Assembly (NCBI GenBank): GCA_964580675.1
Contig: CAZOLI010000037.1
Location: forward strand, 1-23,024
Direction of reading: 5' to 3'
From: CAZOLI01 sp964580675
GTDB lineage: Bacteria > Planctomycetota > MHYJ01 > CAYXQY01
DNA: 23,024 bases
The translations under genes and the position numbers were made by a program. Positions within the stretch are counted from its first letter, which is position 1, and each line of letters opens with the position of its first letter. Shown piece after piece: positions 7,516 to 14,495 of this stretch. Below the pieces are notes generated by a model. It did no database searches and was not told the DNA's origin. It saw only the letters and a program-made list of their open reading frames with translations.

Positions 7516-9510
7516 GTGCTCGCCGCCTACCCATTTATCGTATACTTCGGGCTCGGTCGGTTTGAGCCCCGTGTACTTTACCTCATTGTGGGGATTCTTC
7601 TGGGTATCCGGGGGCTGCTTGGCCTCCGATCCCTGAATGTAGAGCACGTCCGAAAACTCGCTCCTCCGGCCATCGCCATTACGGCCGTACTGGCGGCGGG
7701 AGCGTGGTTTAACAGCGAAACGCTGTTCCTTCTGATTCCGGGCATAATCAGCGCCGTTCTCGGGGGATTCTTTATGGTCAGTTATTTCTCGCCCCCCTCC
7801 ATGATTGAGGTATTTGCCCGCATGTCGGTTTCCGACATGACCGATGAGACCGTTCAATATACCCGGAGGGTTACTCTGGTCTGGGTCGGATTTTTTCTGT
7901 TTAACACTGCGGTTGTCTGTTACCTTTCATTTTTTGCGTCAAAAGAAGCGTGGGCCATATACACCGGGGTCATAGCGTACCTCCTCATTGCTCTGTTGTT
8001 GGCCGTCGAATTTTTGTACAGGGTCTGGAAATTTCGAAATTATCGAGGGTACTGGTTCGATCCCTATCTTCGTGCTTTATTTCCACCGCGTGGCAACGTG
8101 AAAGAAACGTACGTTCCTCTGCATAAATTGATGGTTCAGGGCCGGCGTCACGGGGCGACCGTGGCAAAAGGAATGAATCGAGAATACACGTGGAAAGATC
8201 TTCAGAACCGCGTGTCGGACCTCACCGGCGTTCTACAGGAAGAGGCTGAGCCGACCCGGGAAAACGATCCGGAAGACCCCCACTGGGTCCTTGCCTGCAA
8301 GAACACGTTTGAATTCTGTGTGGGTTTGCTTTCCATCTGGCAGGCCGGGGGTGTTGCGGTTCTTCCGCCGATTGACCAGATGGATCAACTGGAACAGTTC
8401 CTTGACGAGCGCGTGACGGGCGTTGTGACGGATGGGAAACCGGAAGATCTTGGTGTTTCCCCGGTCGTCCGTACCGAATCGGCGTCGGACCAATCCGTAT
8501 CTTTTGACATCGTGGATCGTGATCGACGAGTTGTGGAACTTTACACCTCCGGCTCCGCGGGAAACAGGTCCACCGTCCCCAAAACACTGGACAACCTCGC
8601 CCGGGAAGTCCGTACGCTCGAGGAGCAGTGGCGGGAGGACATCGGGGAGGCGGTGGTTCTGTCCACGGTTCCGCATCAGCATATATACGGTCTTCTGTTC
8701 CGTCTTCTCTGGCCGCTGTCGGCCGGACGTGTGTTTGACGAGGAAACGCATCTTTACCCGGGTGAACTTGAGGAACGGCATCGTCGTATCTGTGAGGAAA
8801 CCTCCTGTCTGGTGTCGAGTCCCGCACACCTTCAGCGGTTGATTCGTCATGAACCGGATGCCGGATTCGCGGAGCAAACCGTTGTGGTTTTTTCGTCGGG
8901 CGGCCCCCTGCCGGAGGGAACGGCGAGGGAACTTCAACAGATTTTTGGCCGTTATCCGTACGAAGTGTTCGGTTCCACGGAGACCGGGGGCGTCGCCTGG
9001 CGGAACCGGGGAGGCTCGGATTCCCTCTGGCAGCCGTTCGAACCGGTCGAGGTTCGGGGAACGGATGTATTGGAGGTGCGATCTCCCTTTCTTTCTTCCC
9101 CGGAGGAGTGGCACCGTACGGATGATCTGGTGGAATTCAAAAACGGAAAATTTAAACTGAAAGGCAGGAGGGATCGGGAGGTCAACATCGCGGAGAAGCG
9201 CATTTCACTTCCGGAGATGGAGGAGCAACTGGACCGCCATGAACATGTGAAGACCTCCGCCGTTACGGCGGTCCGCCGTGAGGACGGCGATACCGTTCGG
9301 CATGTCCCGGCGGCCGTGGCGGTGCTGTCCGAGGAGGGACAGGATGTGTTGAATCGGGAAGGAAAGAAGAAAATAAACAGGTTGCTCCGCCAGCATCTGC
9401 AGGAAGTATTCGAACCGGTTGTGGTGCCGCGTCTCTGGCGATACGTGGAGGAGCTGCCCCGTGATGCCCGGGGGAAAGTTCCCGAGAAAAAATTGAAGCG
9501 CCTTTTTTAA
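7516..9510 (+). CDS. Membrane domain fused to an acyl-AMP ligase (ApeG-ApeH-like)
   Basis: A 664-residue fusion. Residues 1-170 hold about five hydrophobic helices (LYLIVGILLGIRGLLGL, AIAITAVLAAGAW, FLLIPGIISAVLGGFFM, WVGFFLFNTAVVCYLSFF, GVIAYLLIALLLAVEFLYRVW) like the small COG4648 membrane protein of aryl polyene clusters. Residues about 200-664 are an ANL-type AMP ligase. The P-loop is LYTSGSAGNRSTVPKTL (342-358), then TVPHQHIYGLLFRLLWPL, FGSTETGG, GRRDREVNIAEKRISLPE, and the A10 motif ARGKVPEKK with catalytic Lys654. It should adenylate an aryl acid and transfer it to an ACP. The readable frame begins at GTG 7516 without a good Shine-Dalgarno. The coupled ATG at 7472 is one base out of frame across the T9 run, so the N-terminus given here may lack about 15 residues. 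Confidence 0.85.
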   Translation: MLAAYPFIVYFGLGRFEPRVLYLIVGILLGIRGLLGLRSLNVEHVRKLAPPAIAITAVLAAGAWFNSETLFLLIPGIISAVLGGFFMVSYFSPPSMIEVFARMSVSDMTDETVQYTRRVTLVWVGFFLFNTAVVCYLSFFASKEAWAIYTGVIAYLLIALLLAVEFLYRVWKFRNYRGYWFDPYLRALFPPRGNVKETYVPLHKLMVQGRRHGATVAKGMNREYTWKDLQNRVSDLTGVLQEEAEPTRENDPEDPHWVLACKNTFEFCVGLLSIWQAGGVAVLPPIDQMDQLEQFLDERVTGVVTDGKPEDLGVSPVVRTESASDQSVSFDIVDRDRRVVELYTSGSAGNRSTVPKTLDNLAREVRTLEEQWREDIGEAVVLSTVPHQHIYGLLFRLLWPLSAGRVFDEETHLYPGELEERHRRICEETSCLVSSPAHLQRLIRHEPDAGFAEQTVVVFSSGGPLPEGTARELQQIFGRYPYEVFGSTETGGVAWRNRGGSDSLWQPFEPVEVRGTDVLEVRSPFLSSPEEWHRTDDLVEFKNGKFKLKGRRDREVNIAEKRISLPEMEEQLDRHEHVKTSAVTAVRREDGDTVRHVPAAVAVLSEEGQDVLNREGKKKINRLLRQHLQEVFEPVVVPRLWRYVEELPRDARGKVPEKKLKRLF

Positions 9511-9551
9511 GCACGTGAACCGTTCAGTTTGCCTCGAGCAGAAGAAACATC

Positions 9552-9917
9552 ATGTCCGGAAATCCCCCGACAGAACCGGAGGTCCTTCACGAAAAATCTC
9601 TGGAATCGGGTCGAGAATATTCCTTTCGTATTCCCGGAAACCTCTCGTACACGGAAGGCCATTTCGAGAACGAACCAATTGTCCCCGGTGTGGTTCTGGT
9701 TGATTGGGTGATCAAACGGATTCCCCGGATTGTGTCCGGAGACGTGAACATTAAGCAGATAAAACGGGTCAAATTTCACGAACCGCTGCAACCGGATGAT
9801 GAGTGTACACTGCAAATCAAGCGGGACGGTGGAGAAGACACCATCGCATTTGTCTACGAAGGATCGGACGGCGTGCATTCGAGAGGGCGTATATTGATTT
9901 CGGCAGTAGAGAAATGA
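9552..9917 (+). CDS. apeI: 3-hydroxyacyl-ACP dehydratase, ApeI-like hotdog protein
   Basis: A 121-residue single hotdog domain of FabZ/FabA type. The motif YTEGHFENEPIVPGVVLVDW carries the catalytic His37 and the PGVV turn characteristic of these dehydratases. It would remove water from the 3-hydroxyacyl-ACP after each ketoreduction, giving the trans double bonds of the polyene. Its length matches the short ApeI proteins. It starts 41 nt after the ligase stop, with a weak AGAAG upstream, and its stop overlaps the glycosyltransferase start (ATGA, 9914-9917). A second, different dehydratase (ApeP-like) lies near the right end of the window; known systems use this pair together. Confidence 0.85.
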   Translation: MSGNPPTEPEVLHEKSLESGREYSFRIPGNLSYTEGHFENEPIVPGVVLVDWVIKRIPRIVSGDVNIKQIKRVKFHEPLQPDDECTLQIKRDGGEDTIAFVYEGSDGVHSRGRILISAVEK

Positions 9918-10654
9918 CTGTTGACCCGGTTATTGTTATCCCGGTGTACAATCACGGGGATGCGGTATCGGAAGTCGTTGACAGCGTAAGCGAATATAAT
10001 ATGCCGGGCGTGCTGGTCAACGACGGGAGCAATGCCCGCACCCGGGACGTGCTGAACAGGATTGATGACAGACACGAACTTTTTGAGGTCATTCACCGGG
10101 AGGAAAACGGCGGAAAGGGCCGGGCCGTAACCAGGGGTCTGGAATACGCGAAGGACAATGGATACACGCACGCGATTCAGATCGACGCCGATCGACAGCA
10201 CGATTCGTCGGACATTCCCGAATTTTTACAGGTTGCCGAGAACCATCCGGAAGCCCTTGTTCTCGGGGCGCCCGAATTTGACGAGGACGTTCCGTTAAAA
10301 CGCCTGTATGGCCGGCAGATCAGTCGCTTCTGGGTATGGCTTCTCACCCTTTCCTTTGATATTGAGGATCCGCTCTGCGGGTATCGATGTTATCCGGTTG
10401 AGAAATCCCTTGACGTGATCCAGAGTGTCGGTCCCGGGGTTCGCATGGAATTTGACCCCGAGATTGCCGTACGAATGCACTGGCAGGGAACACCGGTGAA
10501 ATCGGTTCGGACCTCCGTTCGTTACTTCGAGGATGGCCTGTCGAACTTCCGGTTGTTTCAGGACAACGTGATGATCTCCTGGATGTTCTGCCGGCTGTTC
10601 TTCAGGATGCTCGTCCGTGTTCCCTGGATCATCTCAAACAGGTTTCGGGTGTAA
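9914..10654 (+). CDS. GT2-family glycosyltransferase (N-terminal half of an ApeJ-type protein)
   Basis: A 246-residue family 2 glycosyltransferase. The GT-A features are the opening VIVIPVYNHG, the NDGS nucleotide-binding turn, ENGGKGRAVTRG and the metal-binding Asp-Ala-Asp in IQIDADRQHD. A late DPLCGYRCYP and VRMEFDPEIAVRM resemble dolichol-phosphate-sugar-synthase-like enzymes. The frame is open further upstream, but the ATG at 9914 overlaps the dehydratase stop and begins the family sequence exactly. There is no obvious transmembrane helix pair at the C-terminus. It probably transfers a sugar onto the polyene or its lipid carrier. In several aryl polyene clusters, as I recall, this domain is fused to the acyltransferase that follows; here they are separate genes with a 2-nt gap. 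Confidence 0.85.
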   Translation: MTVDPVIVIPVYNHGDAVSEVVDSVSEYNMPGVLVNDGSNARTRDVLNRIDDRHELFEVIHREENGGKGRAVTRGLEYAKDNGYTHAIQIDADRQHDSSDIPEFLQVAENHPEALVLGAPEFDEDVPLKRLYGRQISRFWVWLLTLSFDIEDPLCGYRCYPVEKSLDVIQSVGPGVRMEFDPEIAVRMHWQGTPVKSVRTSVRYFEDGLSNFRLFQDNVMISWMFCRLFFRMLVRVPWIISNRFRV

Positions 10655-10656
10655 TT

Positions 10657-11604
10657 ATGACCGAGTCACGGGACTGGACCGACGTGGAGGAACGCGGACA
10701 CCCTCGGTTATTTCAGTTTTTCCTTTACCTGCACCGGATCCGGTTTTTGAACTACTGGTTGGCCCGCCTCTTCCTGTATCCGATCATGACGTTTTTTTAC
10801 CTTTCGGAGCCGGAACTCCGGCAGTTTTCGAGGACGTATCTGGACCGGTTGTATGCGACCGACGGCGGTCGGGAGGCACTCGGTGATCCGCCCGATCACT
10901 GGGACGTGTACCGGCACTTTCTGTCCTTCGGGCGGTCCATTTTTGACCGGTTTTCGCTCTGGCTCGGGCACGAGAGCAAATACCGAATTATTTCACGCGG
11001 CGAGGACGTGTTTCAGTCCTGTTTGAAATCCAGAGAGGGGGGACTTTTACTATCGTTCCACGTGGGAAATTTCGATCTGATGCGGTTTATGGCCCAGGAA
11101 CGGGGCATTACAATCAACATCGTTGCTTACTGGGAAAACGCCCCGTTCATTAACAATCTGCTTGAACGCGTGGACCCGGATACGCATCTGAACGTGTTTC
11201 ACATGGATCCGGGGGATCCCGCCGCCACACTGGAATTAAAGGAATGTGTTGATCGGGGCGAATTTGTCGCTATTCTCGGTGATCGAACGAGTACCGGTGC
11301 CGAGGAACGAACGATTTCGGTTGAATTTCTCGGCGAAACGGCGGCGTTTCCCCAGGGACCATATATACTGGCCGGTCTACTGGGCTGTCCGGTGCTTGTG
11401 ACGTACTCGATTCGGACCGGGCCGGGAACGTACGAAATTTACGCCGAGAAGCTTGCGTCGGAGGTACGGTTATCAAAGAATCAACGGCGCCGGGATCTCC
11501 AAAAATACGCCCGTCGATACGCACAAATTCTGGAAAAGGCATGTATCCGGGCCCCGTACCAATGGTTTAATTTCTTTGACTTCTGGAGCAACGGAGCGTC
11601 ATGA
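10657..11604 (+). CDS. LpxL/HtrB-type lipid acyltransferase
   Basis: A 315-residue protein of the lysophospholipid/lipid A acyltransferase family. The catalytic HxxxxD motif is His135-Val-Gly-Asn-Phe-Asp140 in LLSFHVGNFD, and later LGDRTSTG and FPQGPYILAGLLGCPV match the LpxL pattern. A hydrophobic amphipathic N-terminus (about 20-50) suggests inner-membrane association. In aryl polyene clusters proteins of this type are thought to attach the polyene acyl chain to a lipid or sugar acceptor. It begins 2 nt after the GT2 stop, and its own stop overlaps the ammonia-lyase start (ATGA, 11601-11604). It is one of three acyltransferases in this window, together with the PlsC-type and the condensation-like enzymes. 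Confidence 0.85.
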   Translation: MTESRDWTDVEERGHPRLFQFFLYLHRIRFLNYWLARLFLYPIMTFFYLSEPELRQFSRTYLDRLYATDGGREALGDPPDHWDVYRHFLSFGRSIFDRFSLWLGHESKYRIISRGEDVFQSCLKSREGGLLLSFHVGNFDLMRFMAQERGITINIVAYWENAPFINNLLERVDPDTHLNVFHMDPGDPAATLELKECVDRGEFVAILGDRTSTGAEERTISVEFLGETAAFPQGPYILAGLLGCPVLVTYSIRTGPGTYEIYAEKLASEVRLSKNQRRRDLQKYARRYAQILEKACIRAPYQWFNFFDFWSNGAS

Positions 11605-13163
11605 ATGTAAGACTTGATCCGGATCAGCCCCTCACTCTCGGGGACGTGATGTCCGTGGTTCGTGGTGGTGAATCCGTGGACCTATCCGAGAGGAGTGAAT
11701 GGCGGGAGCGCATGAAGGACGCCGTTCGGGTGGTAAACGAAAGGCTGGAAGAAACGGGGGATTTCTACGGGGTCAACACGGGACTCGGAGACACAAGTTA
11801 CCGGCCGGTTCCCCCGGAACTCGTCTCGGAACTTCCGGAGAACACAGCCCGTTTTCACGGATGCGGGATGGGCGAGCATCTGTCGGCGGAGGAAACCAGA
11901 GCTGTGTTACTGGTCCGTCTGGCGTCCCTTCTAAATCCGGCGTCCGGTGTGCGAATTGAGGTGCTTGAAGCCATTCAATCCCTCATCAATAAGAATGTTC
12001 TGCCACTTATTCCCGAAGAAGGTTCGGTGGGGGCAAGCGGGGATCTCACGCCGCTTTCCTACATAGCGGCGGTGCTGATGGGGGAGCGTCGGGTGTGGCA
12101 CCGGGGCAACGAACGGCCCACGGAAGAGGTGATTGATCAATTTGACCACCTTCCGCTTGATCTTGCCCCGAAGGAAGCACTTGCCATCATGAACGGCACA
12201 TCCGTCATGGCGGGACTCGCCTGTCTTGCGCTCGACCGGGCGGATTATCTGATGAAGCTGTCCACCGCCGTTACGGCGCTTGTGACGCTGGCCATGAAAG
12301 GAAATCCGACACACTACGACCGCCGCATTTTTGACTGGAAGCCTCATCCCGGTCAGAAAAAAGTAGCAGCCCGGTTGCGGGATGCCCTGGGTCTTGAACC
12401 TGAGCCTGAACCGGTGGCGAACGATCCGTCCTCGGAGCGACGGAAACAGGATCGCTACTCCCTGCGCTGTGCCCCGCACATCATCGGGGTGCTGGCGGAT
12501 GCCATGCCGTGGATGAAGGAGCAGATTGAAACGGAAATCAACAGTGCCAATGACAATCCACTCGTCGATCCGGAGAAGGAGGACGTGCTTCACGGCGGTA
12601 ATTTTTACGGAGGCCATGTCGGGTTTGTTATGGACTCCCTGAAAAATCCCGTGGCCAACCTGGCGGACCTCATGGACCGGCAGTTTGCACAACTTGTGGA
12701 TCCGAAGTTAAATCGCGGGCTTCCCCCGAACCTCACGGGAGCTTCGTCCGACCGGGTACCGGTGAACCATGGATTGAAAGCTCTTCAGATCGGGACCTCC
12801 GCCTGGGCGGCCGAGGCCCTGAAAAAAACCGGGCCGGCAAGCGTTTATTCGCGGTCGACCGAAAGCCACAACCAGGACAAGGTGAGTCTCGGAACCATTT
12901 CCGCTCGTGAGTGTCTTCGGATTATTGAACTCGTCGAACAGACCGCGGCCTCGTTACTGGTTGCGGGTGTGCAGGCGGTGGAACTGCGCATGGAACAGCA
13001 GGAACTGGGCGAGGAGGAAATTCCCCCGGCTCTTCGAGACCTCATGTCCGATGTTCGTGAGATCTCTCCCCGGCTCGAGGAGGACCGGGCACTCGAATCG
13101 GAGCTTCGGGAACTGGTCGGGACCATTCGCAATCAAAAATGGACGTTTTTCGAGGAGACGTAA
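11601..13163 (+). CDS. MIO-type aromatic amino acid ammonia-lyase (tyrosine/histidine ammonia-lyase family)
   Basis: A 520-residue full-length member of the HAL/PAL/TAL family. The Ala145-Ser146-Gly147 triad in GSVGASGDLTPLSYIA forms the MIO cofactor. Tyr56 in FYGVNTGLG is the catalytic tyrosine, and MNGTSVM supplies the conserved Asn. The selectivity pair is Phe85-His86 (NTARFHGCGMG), where histidine lyases have Ser-His. The late motif reads HNQDKVSLGTISAR, with Asp426 instead of the Glu typical of histidine lyases. These features fit a tyrosine- or phenylalanine-specific lyase making coumarate or cinnamate rather than a histidine-degrading HutH. No other hut gene is nearby. It sits inside the aryl polyene operon with a 4-base overlap to the acyltransferase, which points to starter-unit supply. 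Substrate identity is inferred. Confidence 0.88.
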   Translation: MNVRLDPDQPLTLGDVMSVVRGGESVDLSERSEWRERMKDAVRVVNERLEETGDFYGVNTGLGDTSYRPVPPELVSELPENTARFHGCGMGEHLSAEETRAVLLVRLASLLNPASGVRIEVLEAIQSLINKNVLPLIPEEGSVGASGDLTPLSYIAAVLMGERRVWHRGNERPTEEVIDQFDHLPLDLAPKEALAIMNGTSVMAGLACLALDRADYLMKLSTAVTALVTLAMKGNPTHYDRRIFDWKPHPGQKKVAARLRDALGLEPEPEPVANDPSSERRKQDRYSLRCAPHIIGVLADAMPWMKEQIETEINSANDNPLVDPEKEDVLHGGNFYGGHVGFVMDSLKNPVANLADLMDRQFAQLVDPKLNRGLPPNLTGASSDRVPVNHGLKALQIGTSAWAAEALKKTGPASVYSRSTESHNQDKVSLGTISARECLRIIELVEQTAASLLVAGVQAVELRMEQQELGEEEIPPALRDLMSDVREISPRLEEDRALESELRELVGTIRNQKWTFFEET

Positions 13164-13170
13164 AAACGAC

Positions 13171-13605
13171 GTGAGCGAACAGTTGCCGGAAGTCGAAATC
13201 GAACTGGACGTGCCGTTTTTTGACCTGGATCCGCTCGACATGGTCTGGTTCGGAAACTACTATAAATATTTCGATCGGGCTCGTTCGAAGCTAATGGAAT
13301 TGATCGAATACGGATCCGAGGAGATGAAGGCGTCCGGTTACTACTGGCCGGTCATTGAAAGTCGCTGCCGCCATTCCCGGCCCCTGGAATTTAACGATCG
13401 CGTACGCATCAACGCGGAAGTGGACGAGTATCAACACCGGCTCAAGGTATATTACGTGGCGTGGAACGCCGACTCCGGAAATCGCGTCGCCCGTGGGTAT
13501 ACCGTACAGGTGGCCGTTGACATTGAAACCGGTGAGATGCATCTTGAATCACCGAAGGTGCTGTACGAAAAACTCGGTGTTCCCTACGAACCGGAGGAGG
13601 CCTGA
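13171..13605 (+). CDS. apeK: 4HBT-type hotdog thioesterase, ApeK-like
   Basis: A 144-residue hotdog thioesterase. The motif VPFFDLDPLDMVWFGNYYKYFD (14-35) includes Asp18 and Asp20 in the positions of the 4-hydroxybenzoyl-CoA thioesterase active-site region, followed by the VW-x-x-NY segment of that family. In aryl polyene systems ApeK is a thioesterase that may edit or release acyl chains from the ACP. The start is GTG at 13171, with GAGGAG 13 nt upstream and only 7 nt after the ammonia-lyase stop; the frame is open further upstream but only as an antisense-free extension inside the lyase gene. A 77-nt spacer separates it from the LolA-like gene. Confidence 0.82.
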   Translation: MSEQLPEVEIELDVPFFDLDPLDMVWFGNYYKYFDRARSKLMELIEYGSEEMKASGYYWPVIESRCRHSRPLEFNDRVRINAEVDEYQHRLKVYYVAWNADSGNRVARGYTVQVAVDIETGEMHLESPKVLYEKLGVPYEPEEA

Positions 13606-13682
13606 CACAGGATGTTCTTCTTCACCGGTCGAAGGTATTTCTGTTCCGGAAACATCATAAATTCACTCGGTACGTACACGTA

Positions 13683-14495
13683 ATGAACACCCATATGCGC
13701 GGAGGAACAATATTCCTGATGTTGTTCCTGATCGGCTCTGTTGGTCCCCTATTGACCGCTCAGGATTCGTCCTCGGAACAGCCGTTTTCCGAATTTCGTG
13801 CCCTGGACTTCGACGAACCACCGGCCCCCTTTCAAAAGGTGCTTTCGCAGTTTCAGTCGGTGGACGTGTTCCGGGCAAAATTTGTGGAGACCCGGCACAT
13901 CAAAGCCCTCCGAAAGCCCCTGAAAAACAGAGGATACGTTCTGTTCTCCCGAAAACACGGGCTCCTCCGCCGGATTGAGAAACCCATGCAATCCGATCAA
14001 CTTATATCAAAAAAAGGCGTCATCGTGGAACGAACCCCGGATCGGACCCGACGGCGAAAACTGGAATCCGGAACGCCCCCCCGGAAATTCATTGATTCTC
14101 TGTTTTACATTTTTTCCGGGGAATTCGAGAAATTCGACAGGAATTTTGACGTGTTTATTAAGATCGATGAATCCCCGGAGGACCGGGGTCGGGCGGAAAA
14201 GGAAGACGAGGAAAAAGAAAAAAACGGGGGAAAAGACAACCAATCGGCTCCCGAGCAGGGAAAAAGCGCGGTAAAATGGACACTTGGTCTGAAACCGGGG
14301 ACGGACCAGATCAAAAAATTACTGGATCGAATCGTTATCGAGGGACGGGGGAAACACCTCGTGACCCTCAATATATTTAAGAACAACGGCGACCGGTTTT
14401 TCTCTTCGTTCGAGAACCATTCGTACCCGGACCGGTTGACGGAGGATCAGAAAAAAACGTTTCGCTCCCTTCTGGAGACATCTGATTCCCGATGA
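13683..14495 (+). CDS. LolA-like outer-membrane lipoprotein carrier, ApeL-like
   Basis: A 270-residue periplasmic protein. Residues 1-26 are a signal peptide (GTIFLMLFLIGSVGPLL core, cleavage after LTA). The mature part has the LolA pattern: FQKVLSQFQSVDVFRAKFVETRHIKALRKPLKNRGYVLFSRKHGLLRRIEKP, followed by a C-terminal LNIFKNNGDRFFSSFENH strand. Between about 162 and 196 there is an insertion rich in Glu, Lys, Gly and Asp that ordinary LolA proteins of about 200 residues lack. In aryl polyene clusters such proteins are proposed to carry the lipid-linked polyene across the periplasm. Its stop overlaps the exporter start (ATGA, 14492-14495). No Shine-Dalgarno is visible. Confidence 0.78.
   Translation: MNTHMRGGTIFLMLFLIGSVGPLLTAQDSSSEQPFSEFRALDFDEPPAPFQKVLSQFQSVDVFRAKFVETRHIKALRKPLKNRGYVLFSRKHGLLRRIEKPMQSDQLISKKGVIVERTPDRTRRRKLESGTPPRKFIDSLFYIFSGEFEKFDRNFDVFIKIDESPEDRGRAEKEDEEKEKNGGKDNQSAPEQGKSAVKWTLGLKPGTDQIKKLLDRIVIEGRGKHLVTLNIFKNNGDRFFSSFENHSYPDRLTEDQKKTFRSLLETSDSR

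Noticed and set aside
11931..12692. A 253-codon minus-strand frame inside the ammonia-lyase gene
   Set aside because: The plus strand encodes an intact, motif-complete ammonia-lyase; the antisense frame has no recognisable domain.
11601..13163. Reading the ammonia-lyase as HutH of histidine degradation
   Set aside because: No hutU, hutI or hutG neighbours, the selectivity pair is Phe-His, and the gene overlaps polyene genes.
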